Notes: generated from the letters alone by a model not told the origin. 30,595 bases of DNA from CAZJYI01 sp964550025 (GCA_964550025.1 CAZJYI010000134.1:1-30595), one strand, 5' to 3'; positions 16,877 to 26,263 are shown, counted from the first letter of the stretch. Numbers and translations are program-made.

Positions 16877-18955
16877 ATGAGCCAATCTGAGACAAAGAGC
16901 GCGATGCTTCTGTCCATGATCCTGCTGGTCTGCGGCACGATGATCCAAGCGGAGCCGTCCGTCGAGCAGCAGGTGGATGCACTGGTTGACGCGAAGAGCC
17001 TGAATAGGCTGGTCGAGGTCTTTGAAGAAGCCATAAGCAACGGAATGGACGACAAACGGGCGCAGACCTGCGCGAGGATCATGGGTCACATCAAGAGCGA
17101 TGCTCTGCCCATCACGTTCAAGGCGGAGTTACTGACGCTTCTGGTGCGCTTTGGCGGTGCGGAGAGCGTTGACGACCTTGTCAGCCTGTTGAATCACGAG
17201 GATCCGGTGTTTCATACTCGTGCCGTTCTTGGGTTGCAGCGGAACCCGTCTGGAGACGCCGCGGTTGCGCTTCGCAAAGCCCTGGCCAGGGCCTCGGCGC
17301 CTGAACGTCAAGCTGCCATTATCCATGCTCTCTCCGAGCGTCGCGATTCAGCATGCCTGCCACAGGTCGTCATACTCGCGGAAAGCAGGGACACGCAGGT
17401 TCGAAACTCAGCACTGCGCGCGGTTGCCCTGGTGAGCGACAAACCGCTCAACGCACTGTTTCAGGCCGGCATCAAGCAAGGCCCGAAGGCAGCGAAGATG
17501 GAGGCGATCAAAGCCTATCTTGCGCACGCCGACCGTTTGGCGGAGCTCGGAAAGAAGCGTGAAGCGGCATCGATATATCGCGAACTGGTTGAGCTGGACG
17601 GATATCAGAAAGGGAACGCACTGATGGGCCTGGCTCTCGCAGGCGGGGCCGGCGAGCGTGACTTCATTCTGGACGTTCTAAAGGACGCATACCAGCGAAA
17701 CCCCGCTGTTCTCAAGCTCGTTTTCTCACCGGATCGCACTGGAAGCCGGGAGGCCGAGAGCGCATATGGAAGTGCCGCCGCAGCGGGTCCGAATCTCAAA
17801 GCGGATTTGCTGGGTGTGTTGGGTTCCCATGCGGATCCGGCCAGTCTGGATACGGTCCTGACCGCGTCCGGTGATACGAACGAACTCGTTCGTAGAGCCG
17901 CTCTGACCGCGTTGGGCCGGTTTGATGATGAGCGTGCCACCGATGCGCTTATCGCCGCGGTGGTGTCCGGGAGCGACCTGGCTGTTGCCGTGCAATCCAT
18001 AGAAGGAAGTCCTCGTAGAAGCAGTATCACCGGGAAACTGAAGAAGGCCCTGCCCACCGCCCCGGCACCCGTACGCGTATCGCTTGTTCGTCTTCTCGGC
18101 AACTGTCCAGGAGCCGAGTGTCTGCCGGTGTTGCTGGCAGCATTGAAGGACGTCGACAGCCATGTTCGCATTGAAGCATTGGATGTTCTGGCAAGGGTGG
18201 GGGATCCCTCCACCTATGCTCCCATCGTTGAATTTCTGGCCGGCGAACCGGACCGGAAAGTGCGCGCGAAAGCCATAGCCGCGCTCTCCTGGTTAGGCGA
18301 TGTCGGCGCGCCTTCTCCGGAGCGGTCAGAACTGGTGGTGTGGTGGTTGATGAGGGACGATTGCCCGGGGCGTGCGGAATTGATTGCTATGCTGCCCAAG
18401 GTGACCTCTGCCGTTTCCCGGAAAGCAGAGTTGAGAATCCTCGATGAAGCGCTTGCATCTGAAGAGAAGAGAATCAGGCGCGCCGCGATCCGGGCCATGC
18501 AGGAATGGCCGGATCCTGATGTGGTGTTGGATGTTCTGCTTCGTACAGCGGGCAAGGGTCCCGACTCGCTCAACGGTGTTCTGGCCCTGCGTGCATACAC
18601 GGCACAGTTGGCGCGTCTGGCCGAGAAACGTAAAGCCCCGGTCGCCCTGGCGCGGCGCTATACCAAAGGCCTCGATGTTGCCGTTACTGGTCCTGAGAAG
18701 AGCGGGTTGCTGAGTGGGCTGAGCGGGATGGGCCATGTGGATGCACTGAAAGTGGCTTTAGAGCGCTTTGACGACCCGGATGTGAACGAAGAAGCCATGC
18801 TGACGGCATACACGATTTCCGTTGTGTTGGGCGACAGCCAGGCAGAGGCGGTGAGGCCCGCACTTGAGAAGATCATTGCGAACACAGCAAATAAGAAGCT
18901 GCAGAAGAACGCGATTGATTTGCTCAAGTCGATAGAGACGCAAAGGACGCGATGA
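16877..18955 (+). CDS. Exported HEAT-repeat protein
   Basis: This 692-residue protein has a signal peptide (AMLLSMILLVCGTMIQA-EPS). The remainder consists of paired helices with HEAT spacing. Examples are DDLVSLLNHEDPVFHTRAVL, ATDALIAAVVSGSDLAVAVQ, LLAALKDVDSHVRIEALDVL and EEKRIRRAAIRAMQEWPDPD. Such proteins act as protein-interaction scaffolds, and no enzymatic motif is seen. It starts 12 bases after the oxidoreductase stop, so the two share a transcript. In PVC genomes similar proteins often accompany exported oxidoreductases, but the partner is unproven. Confidence 0.82.
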   Translation: MSQSETKSAMLLSMILLVCGTMIQAEPSVEQQVDALVDAKSLNRLVEVFEEAISNGMDDKRAQTCARIMGHIKSDALPITFKAELLTLLVRFGGAESVDDLVSLLNHEDPVFHTRAVLGLQRNPSGDAAVALRKALARASAPERQAAIIHALSERRDSACLPQVVILAESRDTQVRNSALRAVALVSDKPLNALFQAGIKQGPKAAKMEAIKAYLAHADRLAELGKKREAASIYRELVELDGYQKGNALMGLALAGGAGERDFILDVLKDAYQRNPAVLKLVFSPDRTGSREAESAYGSAAAAGPNLKADLLGVLGSHADPASLDTVLTASGDTNELVRRAALTALGRFDDERATDALIAAVVSGSDLAVAVQSIEGSPRRSSITGKLKKALPTAPAPVRVSLVRLLGNCPGAECLPVLLAALKDVDSHVRIEALDVLARVGDPSTYAPIVEFLAGEPDRKVRAKAIAALSWLGDVGAPSPERSELVVWWLMRDDCPGRAELIAMLPKVTSAVSRKAELRILDEALASEEKRIRRAAIRAMQEWPDPDVVLDVLLRTAGKGPDSLNGVLALRAYTAQLARLAEKRKAPVALARRYTKGLDVAVTGPEKSGLLSGLSGMGHVDALKVALERFDDPDVNEEAMLTAYTISVVLGDSQAEAVRPALEKIIANTANKKLQKNAIDLLKSIETQRTR

Positions 18956-19303
18956 ACAGACTCGTCCTGATCGCAAAGGCTAGAAGACCGAGAACGCTCG
19001 GATCAGAGTCCGATCTGCGTTGCGAGATTACGGCGGCATGTGCGGGTTCCCAGGAAACGGTTGATGCCGTTTGCGCCCGCTAAGAGATTCCCTTCGCCAG
19101 TGTCGATTAAGGCTAGTCGCCCTCCAGACGACCTTCTCGGACACCGTCCAATTGGGCCGGCACGGCAGAGTCCCGGGATGCACCTGCCCATGCGCAAAGA
19201 AGAAAAAAGTTGTGCGCAAGAGGGGGTAGCGCATTGCCTTGGCGTGTGGGTACTCTGTTTGCTGAATCTGAAGACATCCGGTGGATGGGAGCGAATCTGA
19301 AGC
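18956..19303 (+). promoter_or_regulatory. 348-bp gap with two-half-site operator before the FGGY kinase
   Basis: TGCGCAAA (19191-19198) is followed 22 bp later by TGCGCAAG (19213-19220) and AGGGGGTAG, matching the elements at 4599 and 10899. The spacer is A-rich (AAGAAAAAAG), as at 10907-10918. The second half-site lies 91 bases before the kinase start. The rest of the gap shows no supportable gene or strong hairpin. Confidence 0.7.
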
Positions 19304-20776
19304 ATGAGCGAGAATAGAAGCAACGAATACCTCATTGGGTTTGACCTTGGCACCAGTGCCATGAAAGCCGTGCTTTCTGATGCCGACGGCAGTATTGCCG
19401 GGCAGGCGAGCCGGCAGGTGGAGTTGCTTCGCCCGGAAGACCAACGGGTCGAGCTCGATGCTGAACGCTATTTCCAGGATGTGTGCTCGCTCATAGACGA
19501 GCTTGTCTCGAAAGTCGGTGACCCAAGCGCGGTCAAGGCCGTCAGCCTGAGCGGCGCCAGCGGCAACACGGTGCTCCTGGACGAGGAGTACAACCCCGTA
19601 CGGAACGCAATCAGCTGGCTGGACACCCGAACAGCCGGCAAAGCGGCCGAACTGTGGCCTGATGTGGATCCGGAGCGTGTGTACCAGAACGCGGGCTGGC
19701 CCTTCGATGGCACTTTCCCCCTGGCCCACCTTGGCTGGCTGAAGAGGTTTGAGCCGGAGACCTGGCGGAAGGCCCGGTATCTCACAATGCTCAATGATTA
19801 TCTCTATCACCGGCTCTGCGGTCGGTTGGTTGTTGATCACTCAAAGGCAACGACGTTCTACCTGCAGGACCAGGAACGATCTACATGGAACAATGAACTG
19901 CTCGCGTTTCTTGGACTAGAGGCGGACCACCTGTCTGAGCTGCTGCCGTCGGGTTCGGTCTGCGGAGAAGTAACTCCTGAAGCGGTCAAGGCTGCCGGGC
20001 TTGCGCCGGGAACCCGGGTGGTTACCGGCAGCTTCGATCATCCCTCGGCCGCCAGGAGCACGGGAGTGTTCGAGGAAGGGGATCTGCTCATATCCGCCGG
20101 AACGTCGTGGGTGGTGTTCGCGCCGGTCAGGAACCGGGAAACGGGTTTGAGGGGACGGATGCTTGTAGACCCGTTTCTCTCTCGTTCCGGCTGCTGGGGT
20201 GCCATGTTTGCCCTGACGGCTGTTGCCGAAAAGCTGCAAGAGTATCTTGATAACGGCATCACCGCGGACGATGGCGAAGCACTGTTTGAGAGGTTTGACA
20301 GGCTGGCGGCAGAGGCCAAACCGGGGGCGGACGGTCTCTTCATCGATCTGTTCCGACAGCCGTATGAAGGGAACGAGGATCTCGTCAAGAACGCTGTACC
20401 CCGCAACATGGCCCGGGCGCTCATGGAAGGGATCGTATTCCTCACCCGGAACCGCGTGGACAGACTCATCCGCCTCACGGGGAGCCCCGCCGCCAGGGTC
20501 GTGCTGACCGGCGGCCCGACGAAAAGCCCCGTTTGGCCGTCCATCCTGGCCGATGTCTTGAACCGGCCGCTGGCTATCCCCGAAACAGGAAAGCACGCCG
20601 GCGCCATGGGAGCGGTTATACTGGCAGGCGTGGGGATCGGCATCTTCCGTGATGAAAGGGACGGCTTCTTAATGACCAAATCCAGGGAGCGGGTCATGGA
20701 ACCCGACCCAGATCGCAGCAAGCTGTACGAAGAACTCTACCGGGAATACGCGGATAGGTATGGATTGGATGGATGA
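19304..20776 (+). CDS. FGGY-family carbohydrate kinase (xylulokinase/ribulokinase-like)
   Basis: This 490-residue protein has the usual family length. It shows the N-terminal phosphate motif GFDLGTSAMKAVLSD, the sugar-contact segment SWLDTRT and the catalytic Asp region TGSFDHPSAARSTG. The C-terminal nucleotide motif is VVLTGGPTKSPVWPSILADV followed by GAMGAVILAG. These enzymes phosphorylate ketoses, sugar alcohols or deoxysugars with ATP in the cytoplasm. The exact substrate cannot be read from sequence. The isomerase at position 1 would make a ketose, so L-ribulose, D-ribulose or a relative is a reasonable guess. It heads the plus-strand catabolic run and has the operator upstream. Confidence 0.88.
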   Translation: MSENRSNEYLIGFDLGTSAMKAVLSDADGSIAGQASRQVELLRPEDQRVELDAERYFQDVCSLIDELVSKVGDPSAVKAVSLSGASGNTVLLDEEYNPVRNAISWLDTRTAGKAAELWPDVDPERVYQNAGWPFDGTFPLAHLGWLKRFEPETWRKARYLTMLNDYLYHRLCGRLVVDHSKATTFYLQDQERSTWNNELLAFLGLEADHLSELLPSGSVCGEVTPEAVKAAGLAPGTRVVTGSFDHPSAARSTGVFEEGDLLISAGTSWVVFAPVRNRETGLRGRMLVDPFLSRSGCWGAMFALTAVAEKLQEYLDNGITADDGEALFERFDRLAAEAKPGADGLFIDLFRQPYEGNEDLVKNAVPRNMARALMEGIVFLTRNRVDRLIRLTGSPAARVVLTGGPTKSPVWPSILADVLNRPLAIPETGKHAGAMGAVILAGVGIGIFRDERDGFLMTKSRERVMEPDPDRSKLYEELYREYADRYGLDG

Positions 20777-20792
20777 GGGAAACAACAAAACC

Positions 20793-20910
20793 GGTTGACG
20801 ATAGTGGGCGACCAGCCTTCGCGCTCCGCGCTACGGCCTGGCACGCGAGAACGGCTGACGAGTCCAGGCTCTAAATCGTCCACCGCTATCGTCGACCGCT
20901 ATCGTCTACC
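20793..20910. repeat. Intergenic hairpin with CGATAG-type arms
   Basis: The arms 20793-20812 and 20891-20910 pair at 17 of 20 positions. An additional ACCGCTATCGTC copy at 20882 offers alternative pairing. The loop contains a second hairpin, GCCTTCGCG...CGCGCTACGGC (about 20815-20838). It fills the 152-bp gap between the kinase and the TIM-like gene. Confidence 0.6.
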
Positions 20911-20928
20911 GTATAGAGGAGATTACTC

Positions 20929-21657
20929 ATGACCCCAACGCAGACCCCAAAGACCCTGCCCAAACCGCCGTTCTTTGAAACGAGTGTGAAGAACTACATC
21001 TATGGCGATGCGGTGTTCGACTATGCGATGGCGGTTGACGCGGGTGCGCAGAAGTACGACATCGATGCGATCTTCATTGCTCCCTATACGGAGATTCGCC
21101 GAATCGCAGAGCACGCCGGCAGGCTCATGGTTTTTGCGCCCTACATGGACGCCCTGCGGCCCGGACGAGGCATGGCGGATGTGCTGCCGGAGGCGATAAG
21201 GGACGCCGGTGCAAAAGGTGTCTTGCTCAACCACTGTGAACGGCCCATGACGCTGCCTCAGATCAAGGAGACCATTGACAGGGCCAATGAGCTGGGGCTG
21301 ATTACGTTCGCGTGCGCCGATTCCATTGCGGAGACAAAGGCCATTGCCCAGTTTCAACCCGACATTATCAACCCCGAACCGAGCGAACTGATCGGCACCG
21401 ACCAGGCCAGTGACATGGGCTACGTCGTGGAAACCCTCAGGGTGGTCAAAGAGCTGTATCCCGACATCCTGGTGGAGCAAGCCGCCGGTATTACCACGGG
21501 CGCCCAGATCTACGACTTCATTATGGCCGGCAATGACGCAGCGGGTTCAGCCTCCGGAATTCTCAAGTCCGCGGATCCCCTCAAGCTGCTGGATGAGATG
21601 ATGGCCAATGTCCGTAGAGCGAAGGATGACCTGGAGAAGCAGACACGGGAAGTGTGA
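20929..21657 (+). CDS. Triosephosphate-isomerase-like sugar-phosphate isomerase
   Basis: This 242-residue protein most resembles the shorter archaeal-type TIM fold. Candidate catalytic residues are Lys21 (SVKNY), His102 (LLNHCERP) and Glu150 (NPEPSELIGT, like the loop-6 EPPELIGTG). A phosphate-binding GSASGILKS lies near 206-214. The ATG follows AGGAG at 8 bases. Canonical glycolytic TpiA is usually encoded elsewhere, so this copy, placed next to a sugar kinase and a SIS isomerase, may act on a different ketose or tetrose phosphate. Erythrulose-phosphate isomerases are known TIM-like precedents. Activity as a true TIM cannot be excluded. Confidence 0.78.
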   Translation: MTPTQTPKTLPKPPFFETSVKNYIYGDAVFDYAMAVDAGAQKYDIDAIFIAPYTEIRRIAEHAGRLMVFAPYMDALRPGRGMADVLPEAIRDAGAKGVLLNHCERPMTLPQIKETIDRANELGLITFACADSIAETKAIAQFQPDIINPEPSELIGTDQASDMGYVVETLRVVKELYPDILVEQAAGITTGAQIYDFIMAGNDAAGSASGILKSADPLKLLDEMMANVRRAKDDLEKQTREV

Positions 21658-21670
21658 TGGACTCAGTAGA

Positions 21671-21748
21671 ATCGTCCACCCTAATCGTCGCCCGCTCTCG
21701 TCAACCGTAGCGACGAGAGGGAGAGGGTCGACGATTACGGGCGACGAT
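21671..21748. repeat. Intergenic hairpin with CGATTA/CGTCG-type arms
   Basis: The arms 21671-21702 and 21712-21748 pair over about 32 bp with one small bulge, leaving a 9-base loop. They are built from ATCGTC and TAATCG units, and further GATTACG copies follow to 21762. The hairpin occupies the 134-bp gap between the TIM-like and YjbQ genes. Confidence 0.7.
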
Positions 21749-21791
21749 TACGGATTACGATTAAGGGCGCGACTAGAAACGGGAGTAAGAG

Positions 21792-22289
21792 ATGAAGATC
21801 ATCAGAGAGACACTCAAGTTGCTTTCAACCGGCCAGCGACCGACGTTCCATACCATCACCGACGAGGTCAAGGACATCGTCAAGCGCTCAGAAATCCAAT
21901 CCGGAATTTGTGTCGTCTATTCGCGTCATACGACCTGTGCTGTGATGATTGAGGAAGATTCAATCGACCGGGCGGATACGGGGCTGAGCTGCCTTCAGCA
22001 GGATCTTACGAATATATTCGAGCAGGTCATACCGACCTGTCGTGAGGAAGGGCAGTACCTGCATCCCGGGCCGGAGATGTTTGTGTTTGCGGCCAAGCAC
22101 GGCGAGGACAGGCAGGGCACACTCAATACTGACGCGCATCTGCGCTCGTCGATCATGGGTAGAAGCGAAAGCATACCGATCTTTGAAGGCAAGCTGGAGC
22201 TGGGCCAATTCGGTCATATCTACTTCGTGGATTTCGATCAGACCGGCGCCAGGGAACGCCAGGCCAGCATTCAGATAATTGGAGAGTAG
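21792..22289 (+). CDS. yjbQ: YjbQ/UPF0047 family protein
   Basis: This 165-residue protein has the signature segments SGICVVYSRHTTCAVMIEE, TDAHLRSSIMGRSESIPI and IYFVDFDQTGARERQ. E. coli YjbQ has weak thiamine-phosphate synthase activity in vitro, but the physiological role of the family is unsettled. The ATG follows GGGAG at about 8 bases. Its place between two sugar-phosphate isomerases, 3 bp before the SIS gene, suggests a role in sugar-phosphate metabolism or detoxification. That is inference from position only. Confidence 0.9.
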   Translation: MKIIRETLKLLSTGQRPTFHTITDEVKDIVKRSEIQSGICVVYSRHTTCAVMIEEDSIDRADTGLSCLQQDLTNIFEQVIPTCREEGQYLHPGPEMFVFAAKHGEDRQGTLNTDAHLRSSIMGRSESIPIFEGKLELGQFGHIYFVDFDQTGARERQASIQIIGE

Positions 22290-22292
22290 TCG

Positions 22293-22886
22293 ATGACAGG
22301 AGATCTCTGGAAACACGCGGAGGCGTCCTTCGGCATTGAGTCCGCCGCGCTTATGCAGGCCCTGGCGTGCATCGATAAGGTGGCTTTCGAAAAGGCGGTG
22401 GCCGCGCTGACAAAAGCCGGCCGGGTCGCGGCCAGCGGGTGCGGTCATTCGGGTATCGCCTGTCAACATTTCGCACACCTGATGTGCTGCATCGAGCTGC
22501 CGGCCAGGTTCATATCGCCTGCGGAAGCACTGCATGGTGCCAGCGGGTTCCTGAAGAAGGGCGACGTCATGGTCCTGGCGTCACGCGGCGGAAAGACCGC
22601 TGAACTCCTGCCGATACTTGAAATATGCAGACGCAAAGAAGTCACCGTCATCGGCATAACCGAAGACGCCGAGTCTCCGCTGGCCCAGGGTTCCGACATT
22701 GTGATCAGGATGTATGTTGAACGTGAAACCGACAAGTTCAACAGTCAGGGGACAACCAGCTTTATCGTACTGTCGGCGATATTCGACGCCTTACAAACGG
22801 CTCTCATTGAAGAGACAGGTTATACAAACGATCAGTTTGCCGTCATCCATCCGGGCGGGGCTGTTGGCGAAAGGCTCAATTCATGA
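22293..22886 (+). CDS. SIS-domain sugar-phosphate isomerase (KpsF/GutQ-like, no CBS domains)
   Basis: This 197-residue protein is a single SIS domain of the arabinose-5-phosphate isomerase type. It has SGCGHSGIACQH (about 48-59), LASRGGKTAELL (95-106), and the C-terminal HPGGAVGERL with the likely catalytic His186. The usual E. coli KdsD/GutQ carries two CBS domains after this motif; here the protein ends at once, as in shorter members. Expected chemistry is D-ribulose 5-phosphate to D-arabinose 5-phosphate or an analogous ketose/aldose phosphate pair. It overlaps the symporter start by 4 bases (ATGA), so translation is coupled. Confidence 0.85.
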   Translation: MTGDLWKHAEASFGIESAALMQALACIDKVAFEKAVAALTKAGRVAASGCGHSGIACQHFAHLMCCIELPARFISPAEALHGASGFLKKGDVMVLASRGGKTAELLPILEICRRKEVTVIGITEDAESPLAQGSDIVIRMYVERETDKFNSQGTTSFIVLSAIFDALQTALIEETGYTNDQFAVIHPGGAVGERLNS

Positions 22887-25060
22887 ACCTGAGTATCTGG
22901 GACGCGGTCATTTTCTTCGGTTACTTCATTGGCGTCGTCGTGTTTGCGGTTGCGGTTGCGGCGCGAAGCAAGACCAAATCCTCGTCAGACTACTTCCTGG
23001 CTTCGAAGAAACTGCCCTGGTATGCGATCGGGGCGTCTTTCATCGCGTCCAATATCTCGACAGAGCATTTCATCGGGATGGTGGGGTGGGGCTTCCTGTA
23101 TGGCATGGCAGTCGCAAACTGGGAGTGGGCCAACGCAGCAACCTTCACCGCGTTGATCTGGATATTCCTGCCGTTCTACATGCGTGGCAATGTGACAACC
23201 ATGCCGGAGTTCCTTGAGAAACGGTTCAACAAGACGTGCCGCTACATCTACGCCGTGGTGATGATCATTGGCCTGGTGATCGCGATGCTTGGCGGCGTCA
23301 TGTTTGCGGGGGCCAAGGCCATGAGTGTCTTCTTCCCGCAGATAGACATTTGGATGGGCATCCTGATTCTGGCTGGGGCCGCGGGAACGTATACCATTTA
23401 CGGAGGGCTGTTGTCGGCCGTGTGGGCGGACGTGCTGCAATTCTGCCTGCTGATGGTTGGCGGGATCATTGTGAGCGTCTACGGGGTCTATCACGCCGGT
23501 GGCCTGGGACAGTTGATGGACTCGATGCCCGAGAAGTTCATCATGTTCTACTCCTCCAAACACGAGATGATCCCCTGGACAGGGTTCGTTTCGGGGTTGG
23601 TGTCCGTGGGGCTGTGGTATAACTGTGCCAATCAGTTCATGGTGCAAAGGTGCCTGGGCGCCCGGAGCGAGTGGGACGCGAGAATGGGCGTGGTCATGGC
23701 TGGTTTCAGCAAGGCGATCCTGCCGTTTATTGTGGTCATCCCGGGAATCGTCGCCTTCTACCTGTTCCAGTCCAGGATCAGTGACGGCGACCAGGCGTGG
23801 CCGTTCATGGTGAAGCAGTTCCTGCCCGCGGGATTGGTTGGACTGGTGCTTGCCGGATTGGCCAGTGCCGTGATGTCCACGCTAAGTGCGATCACCAACT
23901 CTTCTGCAACCATCTTCACGCTGGATCTCTACAAGGAACTGATAAGGCCGAAGGCATCGGACCGAGAATTGCATATCGTCGGCAGGCTGAGTGCACTCGT
24001 CATCATTCTCGTTGGCATCAGTGTGGCGCTCATTATCGCGGCGTTTCCCGGCATCACCGTATTCCAGCTGATTCAGACCGTGTTTTTCTACGTTGCCCCT
24101 CCGATTGCGGCGTGTTTCCTCTTAGGCATCATGTGGAAGCGAATCACGCCGATGGCTGCTACCTTCACAATGGTGTTCGGTTTCGCGGTGCTCTTGCCCC
24201 TGGTCATATTCGTGCTCTTTCCAAGGGTCCCGTTCCTGCAGCCCTATGACAATTTCATGCACCATACCTTTGCGGTGTTTATCCTGTCCTGCTTGACGCT
24301 GACCATCCTGTCCTGCTTCACCAAACTGAAACCGCCTGAAGAACTCGTGGGCGTCATATGGACCAAGAGCGCCCTGGGTGTTGCCGAGGCGGAGAAGGGC
24401 AAGTACGGGGGGTTCAAGAGCCTTGGCCTATGGTGGTTCCTGATGGCAGCCACGATCGGTGGCCTGTATGTCTATACGAATGCGAAAGGCAGCAAGACCG
24501 ATTGGCTTGAAGCCGAACATGTGTCCTATGTTGCCGGCGAGGGGGCTGAAGTCAGGGTACAGCCTCGAAGCGACATATCGGCTGATGAGAAATTCAACCT
24601 GTGGACGGGGCAAGGCCAGGTGTTGTTTGACCCCTCGCGGGCGGATCAGTCGATTGCCTTTGAGGTCCCCGTGGAAAACGATGGGCTCCACAGGATTGAC
24701 GCGCTGGTTACCGTGGCTCCGGGATACGGCACATTTGCCGTTGAAGTAGACGGCAAGCCCGCGACGATCTCCTTCCCCTGTGTCCGACTCTCAGAGGCTG
24801 GCGAATACACGTCTGAAGTCGTGGAGCGGAACTTCTTCGATGCGGTCGAAGTAACTCGTGAGCGCCAGGGCAATGGAATCAAAGACAGCATCGCCGGTTC
24901 ATATACCGTTCAGCGCGTAAGCCTGGGTATTCACGAAGCAACCGGAAAGCGTATCAGCGTTGCTTTCATCTCAAGAGACCACAAGGAAGACCGTTCCGCG
25001 ATCGGCATAGACCAGTTCATCGTTACGGAAAGAAGGGGCAGGCAGGCCGCGGCTCGATAA
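22883..25060 (+). CDS. Sodium:solute symporter (SSS) with C-terminal extracytoplasmic beta domain
   Basis: This is a 725-residue protein. Residues 1-531 form the SSS transporter, with about 14 hydrophobic segments and the family's sodium-site region ASAVMSTLSAITNSSATIF near 327-345. The last membrane helix is about 513-531 (GLWWFLMAATIGGLYVYTN). Residues about 540-715 are an added soluble domain with beta-sandwich character: DWLEAEHVSY, AFEVPVENDGLHRIDALV, GYGTFAVEVDGKPA and IGIDQFIV. It resembles galactose-binding or carbohydrate-binding modules. By known SGLT topology the C-terminus should be outside the inner membrane. The domain may bind substrate near the transporter mouth; this is inference. 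Confidence 0.88.
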   Translation: MNLSIWDAVIFFGYFIGVVVFAVAVAARSKTKSSSDYFLASKKLPWYAIGASFIASNISTEHFIGMVGWGFLYGMAVANWEWANAATFTALIWIFLPFYMRGNVTTMPEFLEKRFNKTCRYIYAVVMIIGLVIAMLGGVMFAGAKAMSVFFPQIDIWMGILILAGAAGTYTIYGGLLSAVWADVLQFCLLMVGGIIVSVYGVYHAGGLGQLMDSMPEKFIMFYSSKHEMIPWTGFVSGLVSVGLWYNCANQFMVQRCLGARSEWDARMGVVMAGFSKAILPFIVVIPGIVAFYLFQSRISDGDQAWPFMVKQFLPAGLVGLVLAGLASAVMSTLSAITNSSATIFTLDLYKELIRPKASDRELHIVGRLSALVIILVGISVALIIAAFPGITVFQLIQTVFFYVAPPIAACFLLGIMWKRITPMAATFTMVFGFAVLLPLVIFVLFPRVPFLQPYDNFMHHTFAVFILSCLTLTILSCFTKLKPPEELVGVIWTKSALGVAEAEKGKYGGFKSLGLWWFLMAATIGGLYVYTNAKGSKTDWLEAEHVSYVAGEGAEVRVQPRSDISADEKFNLWTGQGQVLFDPSRADQSIAFEVPVENDGLHRIDALVTVAPGYGTFAVEVDGKPATISFPCVRLSEAGEYTSEVVERNFFDAVEVTRERQGNGIKDSIAGSYTVQRVSLGIHEATGKRISVAFISRDHKEDRSAIGIDQFIVTERRGRQAAAR

Positions 25061-25066
25061 CCCCGT

Positions 25067-26263
25067 CTATTTCAGACGCCGCGTCGCCGCGCGGTACTCG
25101 CTCATGGTCATGTTGTGGTGCTGGCGGAAAAGGAAGGCCAGGTGGCTCTCGCGGGCGAAGTCGCATTGCTGGGCGATCTCGCCGATCGGGAGGTTGGTTT
25201 CCGCGAGCAGGGCGCAGACGCGCTCCAATTTGACGCGCCGGATTTCCTCCATGATGGTACGCCCGACAACGGCCTTGAAGCGGTTCTCGGCGTAGCGGCG
25301 GGATGAGCCGAACAGGCTGACGACGTCGGGCACTCCGATCGACTGGTGTCCCGCTTCGCGCCAGATGAATTCGCACGCGCGAGCCACCACCTTGTCGGCA
25401 ATGGCCGTTGCGTCGGTGGACCGTCGGCGGACGACGCGCGTTGGCTTGACCCAGTCCACTCGACGGCGCAGGCGTTTGCCGCGCATCAGCTTGTCCAGGT
25501 GTTCGGCCAGCAGGTAGCCGGCGTGTTCGCAGTTATACTGGATGCTGGACAGCGTCGGGAGGGTGGCGTCGCAGATGAGGGGATCGTCATCGACGCCGAG
25601 CACCGCCACATCTTCCGGCACGGCAATGCCGGCATCCAGGCAGGCGTCCAGAACCTGTCGCGCGCGGCCGTCCATGGCCGCAAACAGTGCCACGGGTTTC
25701 GGGAGCGGTTTTAGCCAGGCCTCCATGCGCGGTTGTTCGATGGCCCAGTCGCGCCGCGCCTTTGCCGGCGGGGCGCCATACGCGCTAACCGTACCGCCGG
25801 CCGCCTCGACCGTCTTGCTGAACCCTTCGCCTCGTTCGCGCGACCAGTACAGGTCGTGGACCTCGCCCACGAAAGCGAAGTGTTCATAGTGCCGCTCCAG
25901 GAAGAAGCGCGCGGCGTGTTCACCCGTTGCATACGAATCGACACGGAGGCATGAGTACTTCGCAAGCGGGTGCCCGGGCTCACGCGTATCGGGATCGGGT
26001 TCGAATACAACCAGGGGAACGCGCATGCCGGCGAGGGCCTCCGCCTCGCGCAAGGTGCAGCTCGTGGTGATGATCCCCGAGCATCCCCACCGTTTCATGT
26101 CCCGCAACCGTTGTTCCCCCGGGCGCCCCTCCCTACGGTACAGCCGCCACGGCCCGTTGACGCGCGCATACCGCAGGATGCCTTCAAAGCAATCCCGGTG
26201 CCCCTTCAGCGCCAGCGGAATCAGCACGACCACCTGCGGAATCCCTGAACGACCTGCAGCCAT
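25067..26263 (-). CDS. XylR-like transcriptional regulator (periplasmic-binding-like sensor plus AraC HTH)
   Basis: This protein has 398 residues when started at ATG 26261-26263, which follows AGGGAG by 9 bases. The open frame extends upstream to 26521, but that part is not protein-like and lacks a ribosome site. Residues about 10-275 match LacI/PBP-like sugar sensors (PQVVVLIPLALKGH, FAAMDGRARQVLDA, VPEDVAVLGVDDDPL, PTLSSIQYN). Residues about 295-398 are an AraC/XylS double HTH (SRRYAENRFKAVVG, LPIGEIAQQCDFARESHLAF). E. coli XylR has this order and activates xylose genes. It converges with the symporter gene (6-bp gap) and is the obvious candidate to read the TGCGCAAA direct repeats. Confidence 0.9.
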   Translation of the reverse strand: MAAGRSGIPQVVVLIPLALKGHRDCFEGILRYARVNGPWRLYRREGRPGEQRLRDMKRWGCSGIITTSCTLREAEALAGMRVPLVVFEPDPDTREPGHPLAKYSCLRVDSYATGEHAARFFLERHYEHFAFVGEVHDLYWSRERGEGFSKTVEAAGGTVSAYGAPPAKARRDWAIEQPRMEAWLKPLPKPVALFAAMDGRARQVLDACLDAGIAVPEDVAVLGVDDDPLICDATLPTLSSIQYNCEHAGYLLAEHLDKLMRGKRLRRRVDWVKPTRVVRRRSTDATAIADKVVARACEFIWREAGHQSIGVPDVVSLFGSSRRYAENRFKAVVGRTIMEEIRRVKLERVCALLAETNLPIGEIAQQCDFARESHLAFLFRQHHNMTMSEYRAATRRLK

